From Planctomycetota bacterium (GTDB lineage Bacteria; Planctomycetota; J058): a DNA stretch of 64,000 nt. A model generated the notes under the pieces. The model searched no databases. It had not been told where the DNA came from and worked only from the letters and a program-made list of their open reading frames with translations. Below are positions 49,467 to 57,656 of this stretch, piece after piece. How positions within the stretch are numbered: position 1 is the stretch's first letter; the number at the start of each line of letters is the position of its first letter. The DNA lies in NCBI GenBank assembly GCA_023954375.1, contig JAMLIC010000009.1, forward strand, positions 62,001-126,000, in the 5' to 3' direction. Both the position numbers and the translations under genes were made by a program.

Positions 49467-49512
49467 CCGGGACCGGCCGGCCGGACCACTCGACGTGTGG
49501 GGGGAGCCCGAG

Positions 49513-50577
49513 TTGACGCAGGACACGACCATCGCGCCGCCGCGCCCCCGCACCTCGCCGGTCCCCCGCCCGACGCGCGTCCCCGAGGAGATCCGCGCGA
49601 TCACCAAGGTCGAGCTCCACCAGCACGTCGATGGCTCGATCCCGGTCGAGGTGACCTGGGACATCATGCGCCGCCACGGGCTGGCGCCGGTCGACACGGT
49701 CGACGAGCTGCGCCGGCTGCTCGTCCTGCAGGAGGAGGAGGAGGGGCAGGGCCTCCTCAAGTACCTCGACAAGTTCCACTACCCGCTGTGGGTCACGCAG
49801 TTCTACGAGAACTGCGCCGAGGTGGCCTACGCGATCGCCCGGCAGGCGTACGAGCAGGGCGTGCGCCTGCTCGAGATCCGCTACTCGCCGATCATCCACG
49901 TCTACGCGGGGCTGACGCCGCGGCAGGCGATCGTGTCGGTGCTCGAGGGGCTCAACCGCGCCGAGGCCGAGCTCGAGGGGCTCACCTGCGGGCTGATCAT
50001 CATCGCCATGCGCCACATGGGGCCGCACATCGCCAAGATCGTGGCCCGGCAGGCCGTCTCCGAGGGGCAGGCGCTGCACGACCGCGTCGGCGTCGTCGGC
50101 TTCGACATCGCCGGCGCCGAGCGCGGCAACCCGCCGCGCCTCTTCCGCGAGGCGTTCGAGATCGCCCGGCGGGCGGGGCTCGGCGTCACCGCGCACGCCG
50201 GCGAGGACGAGGGGCCCGAGGCGGTGTGGCACGCGGTCGACGTCCTGGGCGTGCGGCGCGTCGGCCACGGCTGCGCGGCGATCAAGGACAAGGCGCTGCT
50301 GCGCCGCCTGGCGCGCGACCAGATCCTCGTCGAATGCTGCCAGACGTCGAACTACCAGACCGGCGCGGTCAAGGACCGCGAGCGCCATCCGGTGTTCACG
50401 TTCCTCGAGCACGGCGTGCCGGTGGCGATCTGCACCGACAACACCACCGTCTCGAACACCGACCAGTGCCGGGAGAACGCGCTCCTCGTGCCGACCCTGT
50501 CGCTCGACGAGATCGCCGGGATCCACGACCGGGCCCGCGCCCACAGCTTCATCCCGGCCAACCGACGCAAGCCGTGA
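49513..50577 (+). CDS. add: Adenosine deaminase family protein
   Basis: Encodes 354 residues. Zinc-dependent deamination of adenosine (or a related 6-aminopurine) in purine salvage. Metal and catalytic motifs in order: KVELHQHVDGSI (HxH), VTAHAGEDEGPE (His and catalytic Glu), RVGHGCA, and ICTDNTTVSNT with the metal Asp. TTG 49513 is taken as start because GGGGGGAG lies 7 bp before it and ATG 49462 falls inside the promoter box; GTG 49495 is an alternative. A stretch of Glu (LQEEEEGQG) is unusual. The stop overlaps the next gene by GTGA. Other deaminases of the family, such as aminofutalosine deaminase, cannot be excluded. Confidence 0.85.
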   Translation: MTQDTTIAPPRPRTSPVPRPTRVPEEIRAITKVELHQHVDGSIPVEVTWDIMRRHGLAPVDTVDELRRLLVLQEEEEGQGLLKYLDKFHYPLWVTQFYENCAEVAYAIARQAYEQGVRLLEIRYSPIIHVYAGLTPRQAIVSVLEGLNRAEAELEGLTCGLIIIAMRHMGPHIAKIVARQAVSEGQALHDRVGVVGFDIAGAERGNPPRLFREAFEIARRAGLGVTAHAGEDEGPEAVWHAVDVLGVRRVGHGCAAIKDKALLRRLARDQILVECCQTSNYQTGAVKDRERHPVFTFLEHGVPVAICTDNTTVSNTDQCRENALLVPTLSLDEIAGIHDRARAHSFIPANRRKP

Positions 50578-51689
50578 CGCGCCGCGCGCTCGCCTGCCTC
50601 CTCGCGCTCCTGCCGCTGGGCTGCTACTCGCCGCCCCCCGGGATCGACGACGCCGAGGTGCTCCGCATGGAGCACGTGCGGCAGGGCGACGCGTGGGTCT
50701 TCTACCGCGGCTGGGACGTCCCGCGGGCGCGGGCCGCGGCGCTGGCGCCGGAGGTCGAGCTCGTGCGCCTGAAGGTCGGCGCGCTCACCGGCGTGACGCC
50801 GCCTCGCGCGCAGCTCGTCGTCCACGGGCCGACCGGGTCGGCCGGCGCGAGCGGCCCCCTCGTCGACCGGGTCGCCTGCCTGTTCATCGAGCGCGAGAAC
50901 ACGATCCGCTTCCGCTACCCCCTCGAGCGCGACGACCGCCTGGCCCGCACGCAGCTCCTCGGCACGGTCGCGCACGAGGTCGCCGAGGCGACGGTCCTGG
51001 GGCAGGTGACCGCGGTCGACCCCTACCTGCGCTGGATGTGCGACGGCGTGGCCGAGCTGGCCGAGCACGAGGTCCTCCTGGAGATCGACCGCGCGGGCGC
51101 CGGCGAGCTCCTCGGCCGGGCGCTGCGCTTCGTGCAGGACCGGCGGGCCCGGGGCGCGGAGTGGCTCGACCTCACGCGCTGGCGCCAGCTCGGCGACCGG
51201 ATCTACCGCTCCCAGCGGCTGCTCGACGACGGCGAGCCGTCGCTCGCGCTCGAGGACCTGCCGGGGTCGCTCGCGCGGGTGCGCCGGGCCCGGGCCGCCC
51301 TGCGTGGCGAGGACGGCCCGACCGACCCGGCGCGCGACGCCGCGCTCGCGGAGCTGGAGGCGGTCGTCCAGGCCGCCGCGGCCCGCGAGCGGCTCGGCTG
51401 GCGGCCGGGCGAGGGGCGCACCGACGACCCCGATGCGCTGGACTACCTGTTCTACAACGCGGCGTTCGCGCTCTGGCTGCACGCGGAGCGGGGGGCGCCG
51501 GGGACGCTCGGGCGGTTCGTCGCCGCCCTCGCCGCCCGCCGCGAGGCCGACCCCGTCCTGGTCCAGGCGGAGGCCCTCGCGCTGCTGAAGGAGGCCGCGA
51601 GCGGGGTGGCGCTGCCCCCGCTCGAGCGGCTGCCGCTGGCGTGGGTCGAGCAGGCGCTGACGGCGGAGGCGGCGCGCCTCCCACGTTGA
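50574..51689 (+). CDS. Lipoprotein resembling a gluzincin metallopeptidase with altered motif (hypothetical)
   Basis: Encodes 371 residues; GTG overlaps the deaminase stop. The lipobox is PLGC (Cys17). A beta-rich start includes CLFIERENTIRFRYPLERD. The region LLGTVAHEVAEATVL is followed, about 20 residues on, by RWMCDGVAELAEHEVL. This mimics the HExxH plus downstream Glu layout of peptidase MA/M1-like enzymes, but the second His is replaced by Glu (HEVAE). The protein may be a non-catalytic relative. The C-terminal half is helical and Arg/Ala-rich. Its link to the deaminase is only positional. Confidence 0.65.
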   Translation: MTRRALACLLALLPLGCYSPPPGIDDAEVLRMEHVRQGDAWVFYRGWDVPRARAAALAPEVELVRLKVGALTGVTPPRAQLVVHGPTGSAGASGPLVDRVACLFIERENTIRFRYPLERDDRLARTQLLGTVAHEVAEATVLGQVTAVDPYLRWMCDGVAELAEHEVLLEIDRAGAGELLGRALRFVQDRRARGAEWLDLTRWRQLGDRIYRSQRLLDDGEPSLALEDLPGSLARVRRARAALRGEDGPTDPARDAALAELEAVVQAAAARERLGWRPGEGRTDDPDALDYLFYNAAFALWLHAERGAPGTLGRFVAALAARREADPVLVQAEALALLKEAASGVALPPLERLPLAWVEQALTAEAARLPR

Positions 51690-51721
51690 CGCGTCCCTCT
51701 CTCGCGGGGGGGGCCGCGTGC

Positions 51722-51727
51722 TATGCT
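51722..51727 (+). promoter_or_regulatory. -10 box TATGCT upstream of the FHA gene
   Basis: TATGCT lies 31 bp before the ATG at 51759, preceded by GC-rich DNA with no clear -35. It fits the TAnnnT boxes found upstream of several genes in this window. Confidence 0.5.
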
Positions 51728-51758
51728 CCCCCGGCACACAGCGGCCGAGGGCCCCCGG

Positions 51759-52394
51759 ATGTCGATCAAGTTCGCCTGCAGCTGCGGCAAGGCCTACAAG
51801 GTCCCCGAGAAGTTCTCGGGCAAGCGCGTGAAGTGCAAGCAGTGCGGCGAGCCGATCCGCGTCCCCTCCGAGTCGGAGTCCGGCGTGGCCTCGACGCGCG
51901 CGGCCGCGGTCTCGAAGCGCTCGGTGCTCACGTCGCAGCGCCTGGACGCCAAGAAGAGCGGCCGCACGTCGACACGCGCCCCCGCGGCCCCGGCGCCGCG
52001 GCGCGCCGGCTCGGGGACGGAGCGGTTCGAGCCGGTCGACCTGACCGAGGGCAACCAGCTCAAGCAGTACGCCAAGAAGCGCACCGACGAGGAGTTCAAG
52101 CGCGGCGAGGGCCGCCTGACCCTGTTCGAGGCCACGGGCAAGCCGTCGAAGGCCTTCCGGCTGGGCAAGGACGACGCGACCATCGGCCGCGGCGACGGGT
52201 GCGTGATCAAGGTCCCCGTGGCGAGCGTCTCGAAGGAGCACGCCAAGCTCGAGTACAAGCTCGGCACGTTCATCGTGACCGACCTGCAGAGCAGCAACGG
52301 CGTGCTGGTGAACGGCCGCGTCGTGCGCCGCGCCTCGCTCAAGGATGGCGACATCCTGCAGCTGGGTGAGGCCGTCCTCCGCATCGACTGTTAG
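51759..52394 (+). CDS. Zinc-ribbon plus FHA-domain protein
   Basis: Encodes 211 residues. The N-terminus has a zinc ribbon CSCGKAYKVPEKFSGKRVKC-x2-CGEPIRVP (residues 6-35), a type very common in Planctomycetota and Myxococcota. A Ser/Thr/Arg-rich linker follows (40-100), with many potential phosphorylation sites. The FHA domain occupies about 125-210: FRLGKDDATIGRGDGC, SVSKEHAKLEY, LQSSNGVLVNG. The conserved Gly-Arg, Ser-x2-His and Ser-Ser-Asn-Gly residues for phosphothreonine binding are intact. It probably reads out Ser/Thr kinases such as the one at 18296. ATG 51759 is preferred over an ATG 12 codons upstream that falls at the -10 box. Confidence 0.9.
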   Translation: MSIKFACSCGKAYKVPEKFSGKRVKCKQCGEPIRVPSESESGVASTRAAAVSKRSVLTSQRLDAKKSGRTSTRAPAAPAPRRAGSGTERFEPVDLTEGNQLKQYAKKRTDEEFKRGEGRLTLFEATGKPSKAFRLGKDDATIGRGDGCVIKVPVASVSKEHAKLEYKLGTFIVTDLQSSNGVLVNGRVVRRASLKDGDILQLGEAVLRIDC

Positions 52395-52441
52395 TGTGAT
52401 CGCGGCTGCGGCCGAGGATGGCGGGCGCTGCGGTGCGTCGG
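52392..52441 (+). repeat. Copy 2 of the 50-bp dispersed repeat
   Basis: It begins with the TAG stop of the FHA gene and is identical to the reverse complement of 7429-7478. The remaining 52442-52605 contains no recognisable gene, only a moderately AT-richer stretch (52500-52560) that probably holds the promoter of the TPR gene. Confidence 0.85.
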
Positions 52442-52605
52442 CCGTGGGTTCGAGCGTGTCGACCGGACTGCCGGTCTCCCGTCAGGCCTTTGACGGTCCT
52501 TCAAGAACCATAGGACGCTCGACCGACCTAAGTCGTTCATTCGCCGCGAACGTCCCAGGGCATCCGAGTTGCTTTGGTTGGACCGCAACTCCTGGGGACC
52601 ACCAC

Positions 52606-52926
52606 ATGGCACGAAACGCCCAGCAGTACCTCGAGGTCGGCGACCGGTTGCTCCGTCGGGGCAAGCTCAAGCACGCGGCCACCTGCTACGTGCGCGGCGC
52701 CGACGCGTTCCTCGGCGAGACCTTCCTGAACGTCGCCCGCGCCTGCGTGGAGAGCGACCCGCTGCGCGCGCTCGACGCCCTGGCGCGGGCCGAGCGCCTG
52801 GTCGGGGCGACCGACGACGGCCGCTGGCTGACGGCGCAGGCCTACCTCGGGCTCGGCCAGGCGCAGATCGCCGCCAACTTCCTCCGGGCGCGGGGGGCGG
52901 TTGAGCCTGCGGGCGCCCGGGCCTAG
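52606..52926 (+). CDS. Small TPR-like protein (hypothetical)
   Basis: Encodes 106 residues from an ATG, with CTGGGGACC just upstream as a possible ribosome-binding region. Two to three helix pairs of TPR type are visible: AQQYLEVGDRLLRRGKLKHA, FLNVARACVESDPLRALDAL, and WLTAQAYLGLGQAQIAANF. It is probably a scaffold protein in the cytoplasm. The stop precedes a leaderless-type promoter for the next gene. No signal peptide is seen. Confidence 0.7.
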   Translation: MARNAQQYLEVGDRLLRRGKLKHAATCYVRGADAFLGETFLNVARACVESDPLRALDALARAERLVGATDDGRWLTAQAYLGLGQAQIAANFLRARGAVEPAGARA

Positions 52927-52929
52927 ACT
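52924..52929 (+). promoter_or_regulatory. -10-like TAGACT, 6 nt before ATG (leaderless signature)
   Basis: TAGACT overlaps the end of the upstream TPR gene (its TAG stop) and lies exactly 6 nt before ATG 52936. The start has no separate Shine-Dalgarno apart from CGGGG. Confidence 0.45.
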
Positions 52930-52935
52930 CGGGGC

Positions 52936-53202
52936 ATGACCCTCTCGCCGCTCCAGCCGTCGAAGTGGCTGTTCCAGGCCTCGCCGCCCGACCTGGCGGA
53001 GGCCCGCGAGCGCTGGACGTTCGGCCTCTACGAGATCCTCGACCAGCGCGACGGGCCGTTCGACCCGCGCGTCCTGCACACGGTCTACCGCGGGGTGATC
53101 GAGCTCTCGGAGGCCGAGCTCCCGTCGGAGTCCGACCCCCTCTTCGCGCCCAGGCTCGAGGAGGCGATCGTGCAGAAGTACAAGAGCTACCTGCGCGGCT
53201 GA
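52936..53202 (+). CDS. Small conserved-looking protein (hypothetical)
   Basis: Encodes 88 residues, Trp/Phe/Tyr-containing and compositionally normal (SKWLFQASPPDLAEARERW, LHTVYRGVIELSEAELP, EEAIVQKYKSYLRG), so it is probably a real folded protein. I recognise no family. It is convergent with the pentapeptide gene, 24 bp apart. Confidence 0.6.
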   Translation: MTLSPLQPSKWLFQASPPDLAEARERWTFGLYEILDQRDGPFDPRVLHTVYRGVIELSEAELPSESDPLFAPRLEEAIVQKYKSYLRG

Positions 53203-53226
53203 GCGGCCGAAGGCGTCAGCGGCAGG

Positions 53227-53958
53227 TCACTCCCAGCGCGCGCCGCGCGTCGACGCGTGCACGAAGCGCGTCTCGGCGTGCCCCAGGTCGCGCAGGTGCG
53301 CCCCGTCGAGGTTGATCCCCTCGGCGTTGCAGGCGACCAGCGTCGCGCCGGCCAGCACCCCCTGGTGAGCGTTGACCCCGCGCAGGTCACAGGAGACGAG
53401 CACCGCGCCCGAGAGGTCCCCCTCGCCGAGGTTGGCCTCCTTGAGGTCGCAGTCGATCAGCGTGGCGCCCTGCAGGCGCGCGCGCCCGAGCGAGGCGGCC
53501 TTGAGGTTCGGGTCGCGGAAGCGGCAGTGGAGCAGGCGCGCGCCGCGCAGGTCGGCGCGGTAGAGGTCCGTGGCGACGAAGGTCACGTCGCTGAGGACCG
53601 CCCCGCCCAGCTTCGCGTTGACCAGGCTGCAGCCGTCGAGCCGGCCGCCGGCGATCAGGGCGCCCGTGAGGTCCGCCTCGATCAGGTCGGAGCCGTGGAC
53701 GTGGCAGCCCTCGAACGTGGACCCCGCGAGCGCCGCCTTGCGCAGGTTCACCCCCTGCAGGAGCGCCTCCTCCCAGCGGCTGTCGTCGAGCGCCGCCCCG
53801 GCGAGCGTCGCGTTGCGCAGGGTGCAGCGCGTGACGGCGAGCCCCTTGAGGTGCGTGCCCGCCAGGTCGACGCGCAGGAGGACGTCCTCCTCCAGGCGGA
53901 GCCGGGCCTGCAGGACGTGGAGGACCTCGTCGCGGGAGTACTGGTTGTACTCGGCCAC
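53227..53958 (-). CDS. Pentapeptide-repeat protein in the Ycf46 operon
   Basis: Encodes 243 residues; GTG overlaps the DUF2997 stop by one base. After a short N-terminal segment (VAEYNQYSRDEVLHVLQARL), nearly the whole chain consists of A(D/N)LxG-type pentapeptides, for example ADLTGALIAG, LRGARL, GEGDLSGA and INLDGAHL. It should form a right-handed quadrilateral beta-helix of about eight coils. Such proteins act as scaffolds, DNA mimics or gyrase protectors. Here the operon position after DUF2997 points to a structural partner of the Ycf46 complex, which is inference. Occasional Cys residues in repeat corners (CTLRN, CDLKE) are unusual. Confidence 0.88.
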   Translation of the reverse strand: MAEYNQYSRDEVLHVLQARLRLEEDVLLRVDLAGTHLKGLAVTRCTLRNATLAGAALDDSRWEEALLQGVNLRKAALAGSTFEGCHVHGSDLIEADLTGALIAGGRLDGCSLVNAKLGGAVLSDVTFVATDLYRADLRGARLLHCRFRDPNLKAASLGRARLQGATLIDCDLKEANLGEGDLSGAVLVSCDLRGVNAHQGVLAGATLVACNAEGINLDGAHLRDLGHAETRFVHASTRGARWE

Positions 53959-54164
53959 TAGCCCCCCTGCTGGTCCACGCGCTCGGTCGTGCCCTGCTTC
54001 TCCTGGTAGAACTCGTTCGTCCGCTGCCGGTCGACGACGACGCCCAGCGCCTCCTCGATCTCCTTGGTCAGGGCGAGGCAGTCCGGCCCGGCCACGCCGA
54101 CGACCTTGATCGTCACGTTGCCGTCGTCGTCGATCGAGATCTCGAGCTCCTGCTTGTCGACCAC
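53958..54164 (-). CDS. DUF2997 family protein
   Basis: Encodes 68 residues. The start KQELEISIDDDGNVTIKVVG and the following CLALTKEIEEALG match the DUF2997 family, small proteins that co-occur with DUF1257/Ycf35 and Ycf46-type ATPases. Its function is not known. It lies 12 bp downstream of the ycf35-like gene and overlaps the pentapeptide gene by one base. A Gln/Arg/Glu-rich tail (YQEKQGTTERVDQQGG) replaces the short end usual in the family. Confidence 0.8.
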   Translation of the reverse strand: MVDKQELEISIDDDGNVTIKVVGVAGPDCLALTKEIEEALGVVVDRQRTNEFYQEKQGTTERVDQQGG

Positions 54165-54176
54165 GCGACCTCCTAC

Positions 54177-54566
54177 CTACGCGAAGCGCCGCACCTTGAC
54201 GGTGACCACCTGCTGCTCGCTCGTCTGCTCCTCGACCACCGAGTAGCCGCGCTTCTTCACCTCGTCCATGACCTTGTGGTAGGCGTAGCGCTTGTTGACG
54301 TTCTTCAGGAACTCGTCCTTCTCGACGCCGGCGCGGACCTGCAGCATGTCCCAGTCGCCGATGAACGAGTAGCCGCTCTGCGTCTTCACCACGCCGATGT
54401 CGTACGTCGACTTGGTGTCGATCACGGCGATCGCGTCGGTCAGCTCGCCCTGGTAGCCGCGGACCTTCGTCTCGCCCTCCTTGAACGTGAACCCCAGCTC
54501 CGCGATGACCTTCTGCAGGGTCACGAAGCACTGGACCTTCGTCTCGACGGTCGTGAAGTGCGACAT
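54177..54566 (-). CDS. ycf35: Ycf35-like protein (DUF1257)
   Basis: Encodes 129 residues. The start SHFTTVETKVQ, the segment VRGYQGELTDAIAVIDTK, YDIGVVKTQSGYSFIGDWD, and the C-terminal YAYHKVMDEVKKRGYSVVEE pattern are those of the Ycf35/DUF1257 family, known from cyanobacteria and red-algal plastids and from several non-photosynthetic phyla. Its molecular role is unknown. The gene sits 12 bp after ycf46 and 12 bp before DUF2997, the conserved order of this module. It is predicted cytoplasmic. Confidence 0.88.
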   Translation of the reverse strand: MSHFTTVETKVQCFVTLQKVIAELGFTFKEGETKVRGYQGELTDAIAVIDTKSTYDIGVVKTQSGYSFIGDWDMLQVRAGVEKDEFLKNVNKRYAYHKVMDEVKKRGYSVVEEQTSEQQVVTVKVRRFA

Positions 54567-54578
54567 GGGCGGGCGACC

Positions 54579-56180
54579 TCAGATCTCGATCTTGCGGATG
54601 GGCTCGCGCTCCTCGAGCTGGACCTCCGACGAGGCCAGGCGGGCGCGGCTCTTGGCCCAGTCGCGCATGCTGGCGATGTCCTCCTGCATGGTGCGCGAGA
54701 GCGGCACCGTCTCCTCGCAGGAGTGGAGCAGGTACTCGTCGTTGATCTCGTCGTCCTTGTCGAACGCGTCGTAGAGGGCGGAGATCACCACCTGCTCGAG
54801 CTCCGAGCCGGAGAAGCCCTCGGTGGCGTCGACGAGCGCCTTGACGTCGAAGCGCTCGGGGTCGCGGCCGCGGCGCTTGATGTGGATCTCGATGATCTCC
54901 TTGCGCTCGGTGGCCGACGGCAGGTCGACGAAGAAGATCTCGTCGAAGCGGCCCTTGCGCAGGAGCTCCGGCGGGAGCTGCTTGACGTTGTTCGCCGTGC
55001 CGATGACGAACACGGGCGAGCGCTTCTCCTGGAGCCACGTGATGAACGTGCCGAAGACGCGCGCCGTCGTGCCGCCGTCGGACGCGCCCGAGCTCTGGGT
55101 GCCGGCGAGGCCCTTCTCCAGCTCGTCGAGCCACAGGATGCACGGGGCGACCGACTCGGCCGTCTTGATCGCCTTGCGCATGCCCTCCTCGGACGAGCCG
55201 ACGAGCGAGCCGAAGACCTTGCCCACGTCGAGGCGGATCAGCGGCAGCTTCCACAGCTCGGCCACGGCCTTGGCCATGAGCGACTTGCCGCAGCCCGGGA
55301 TCCCCAGCATCAGGATCCCGCGCGGCTCGGGCAGCCCGAACGCGCGCGCCTCCTTGGTGAAGGCCTTCGAGCGCTTGCGCAGCCAGGCCTTCATGAGCTC
55401 GAGGCCGCCGACGCCGCCGAACGAGGCGTCGGGGTGGAGGAACTCGAGCGTGCCGCTCTTGCGGATGATCTGCTCCTTCTCGGAGTGGATGATGTCGATG
55501 TCGTAGCGGTGCGCCTGCACGAGCGACTTGGCGAGGACGTTCTGGATCTCGACCAGCGTGAGCCCCAGCGCCGCCTCGGCGATCTTCAGCTGCGCCGCCT
55601 CGTCCTGCTCGAACTCGCGCTTCCAGGGGAACGCCTTCGACTCGGGGCCGACCGCGCGCAGGACGTCGGTCATCGCCTTCTGGATGTCGGGGATCCCCGG
55701 CAGGTCGAAGTCGACGACCGCGAACTCCTTCTCGATCTCCGGCGGGATCTTCTGGATCGGCGAGAGGAGGATGCAGTTCTTGTAGGAGGTGCGGAACTCG
55801 CGGGCGAGGTCGCGCAGGCGCCGCTTGATGTCCGGGACGTGGATGTAGTCGTGGAAGTCCCGGAGCACGTAGATCGCGCTCTCCTTGCTCTCGATCATGT
55901 GGTTCAGCGCGGCCAGCGGGTCGCGGATGTCCGACCCGCCCTGCTGCGAGAACCCCTGCGTCGACGACCAGAAGGCCACCTTCCGCTGGCGCTGGTTGGC
56001 CAGGCGGATCACCACCCGCTCGACGCGCTCCTCCTCCGACGAGGTGACGTAGATGAGCGGGTAGCGCGCCTTGAGCAGGAAGTCGATCTCCTTCTCGCTC
56101 TCGATCTTGCGGAGCGCGTCCTCGAACACGGGCGCGTGCGGCTGCTCCGCGACGGGGGCGGTGGGGGCGTCCTGGGTCAT
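54579..56180 (-). CDS. ycf46: Ycf46-like AAA+ ATPase
   Basis: Encodes 533 residues from an ATG with GAGGGACGAG upstream. Residues 28-250 are the Ycf46 N-terminal domain (PLIYVTSSEEERVERVVIRL), a degenerate second ATPase-like fold with EFRTSYKNCILLSP. The active AAA+ domain has Walker A GIPGCGKS at 293-300, Walker B ILWLDELEK at 348-356, sensor 1 GTAN at 394-397 and Arg finger RKGRFDE at 408-414. The C-terminal helical lid carries EGFSGSELEQVV. Ycf46 has been linked to inorganic carbon use in cyanobacteria; here there are no photosynthesis genes, so it probably remodels another complex, possibly with Ycf35, DUF2997 and the pentapeptide protein. Confidence 0.92.
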   Translation of the reverse strand: MTQDAPTAPVAEQPHAPVFEDALRKIESEKEIDFLLKARYPLIYVTSSEEERVERVVIRLANQRQRKVAFWSSTQGFSQQGGSDIRDPLAALNHMIESKESAIYVLRDFHDYIHVPDIKRRLRDLAREFRTSYKNCILLSPIQKIPPEIEKEFAVVDFDLPGIPDIQKAMTDVLRAVGPESKAFPWKREFEQDEAAQLKIAEAALGLTLVEIQNVLAKSLVQAHRYDIDIIHSEKEQIIRKSGTLEFLHPDASFGGVGGLELMKAWLRKRSKAFTKEARAFGLPEPRGILMLGIPGCGKSLMAKAVAELWKLPLIRLDVGKVFGSLVGSSEEGMRKAIKTAESVAPCILWLDELEKGLAGTQSSGASDGGTTARVFGTFITWLQEKRSPVFVIGTANNVKQLPPELLRKGRFDEIFFVDLPSATERKEIIEIHIKRRGRDPERFDVKALVDATEGFSGSELEQVVISALYDAFDKDDEINDEYLLHSCEETVPLSRTMQEDIASMRDWAKSRARLASSEVQLEEREPIRKIEI

Positions 56181-56209
56181 CTCGTCCCTCGCGGGTGGTC
56201 GGTGAGTGA

Positions 56210-56961
56210 TCAGTCCAGCTCGAGGCGCTTGAAGCGCTCGATCGCGCTCTGGTCGACGTCGTCGCCCTCCGCCGGGCGCGGCTCCTCGCGCCGGGCGGCC
56301 GGGGCCGGCGCGGGCAGGGGCCCCGGCGCGCCCGGGCGGGCGGCGGGCTGCGCGGGGCGGCCGGGCGACGCAGGGCGCGGGCCGCGGCCGGCGTCGGGCT
56401 CGAACGGGGCCGCGCCGCGCCGGGCGGGCGGGCGACGCCGGCGCGGCGGGCGGCGGGGCGCCGGCGCGGGCGGCGGGGCGCGCCGGGGTCCGGGGCCGGC
56501 GCCGGCGGGGCCGCCGGGGCCTCGGTCGGAGCGGGCGCCGCCGCGCCGGGGGCCTGGCGCACCGGGACGAACTCGATCGTCACGCGCTCGCCGAAGGTGA
56601 CCTTCTGGTTGTCGACGACCAGGACCGCGCGGCCGTCCTGCACGGCGAAGCCGTCGAGCTGCGGCAGGTTGGCCCGCCGCTTCAGCCCCTCGATCAGGCG
56701 CGCGAAGCGGCGCGCGGGCGTCGCCTCAGGGTCGCTCGCGGCGGCCTCGCTCTGCGGGTCGGCGACGTCGGGCAGGTCGTTCGACTCGAGCCGCTCGGGG
56801 AGCGGCACGTCGAACGGGATCGTCTGGTCGATGACGTAGGCCTTCGTCAGGTGGCAGACGAGGTCGAGCAGCTCCTCGCGCGACAGATGCTCGTGCGCCC
56901 GGCGGAGCTGCTCCAGGGCGCCGCGGGCGTAGGACAGGCGGTCGGACCGGGTCTCGGGCAC
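56210..56961 (-). CDS. Uncharacterised Ycf46-operon protein, Pro/Ala-rich C-terminus, frame disrupted
   Basis: The N-terminal 130 residues from GTG 56961 (AGGAGAGAG upstream) read well: helical YARGALEQLRRAHEHLSREE, then LLDLVCHLTKAYVIDQ and a beta hairpin FAVQDGRAVLVVDNQKVTF. From about 56560 the chain becomes Pro/Ala/Arg-rich. In the starting frame there is no stop until deep inside ycf46. The neighbouring frame gives a sensible end, FEPDAGRGPRPASPG through DDVDQSAIERFKRLELD, stopping at 56210, 29 bp before ycf46. One missing base in the CCCC/GGGG-rich DNA between about 56400 and 56570, or a -1 shift, would join the halves. I know no family. Confidence 0.65.
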
Positions 56962-57035
56962 GCTCTCTCCTGCGGCGCCGGGGCCCCGGCGCGGGTGGGT
57001 CCGAAGTATACAACCGCCGCCGGGGGCGCGCCTGC

Positions 57036-57608
57036 CTACGCTTCGTCCCAGCGCGCGCGCCGCGCCTTGCGTTGGTCCTCCCGCGCGCCCGCGGCCAGGC
57101 GCTGCGACAGGTCGTGGTGCAGCGCCAGGGCCTGCCAGTAGCCCTCGACGAGGCTCTTCATGTAGTGGCCGGCGACGAAGTAGGTGGGCAGGCGGTAGTC
57201 CGGACGGGTCGCGACGGGGAGCCCGTGCGCCTCGAGAACGCCCGCGAGCGCGAGGCCGACCTCGGCCAGGGCCGGCCCGACCGTCGGGTGGTCGTCGAGG
57301 CCCTTCGCCTCGCGCGGCGGCGGCTCGGGGCGGTCCCACAGCCACGCCGACAGCGGCTCGAGGCGCGCCGCGAGCGCCTGCGCGACCTCGTCGGCCCGCC
57401 GGTCGGCCTCGGCCTTGAGGCGCTTCACGGCGCCCGCGTCGAGCGCGTCGGCGCCCTCGCTCTCCTCGAAGAGCGCCTTGACCGTGCGGCGGAAGAAGAC
57501 GGGCACGTCCGCGCGCAGCACCTCGACCATGTCGCGCGCGTCACGGCGCAGCCGCTCCTCCAGCTTGGCGAGCGCCTCGCGCGCCTCCGGCTCGTCCATG
57601 GTGGTCAT
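57036..57608 (-). CDS. Uncharacterised Ycf46-operon protein
   Basis: Encodes 190 residues from an ATG preceded by GGAGGAGGGG. Mostly helical: an N-terminal coiled-coil stretch (ALAKLEERLRRDARDMVEVL) with VPVFFRRTVKALFEE, a central linker (WDRPEPPPREAKGLDDHP), and a C-terminal segment YFVAGHYMKSLVEGYWQALA with a basic end (EDQRKARRARWDEA). No signal peptide. I do not recognise it. It lies 74 bp upstream of the frameshifted gene, on the same strand as ycf46. Confidence 0.7.
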   Translation of the reverse strand: MTTMDEPEAREALAKLEERLRRDARDMVEVLRADVPVFFRRTVKALFEESEGADALDAGAVKRLKAEADRRADEVAQALAARLEPLSAWLWDRPEPPPREAKGLDDHPTVGPALAEVGLALAGVLEAHGLPVATRPDYRLPTYFVAGHYMKSLVEGYWQALALHHDLSQRLAAGAREDQRKARRARWDEA

Positions 57609-57656
57609 GTCCCCTCCTCCGCGTGGAAGCGTAGCACCGCTCCTGCGATGAGTGAT

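Noticed and set aside
52440..52480. tRNA-like T-arm (GGTTCGAGC near 52446)
   Set aside because: No acceptor, D or anticodon stem can be formed around it.
53300..53900. Fluoroquinolone-resistance (Qnr-type) role for the pentapeptide protein
   Set aside because: The repeats have no Qnr-like loops, and the operon context is Ycf46, not gyrase.
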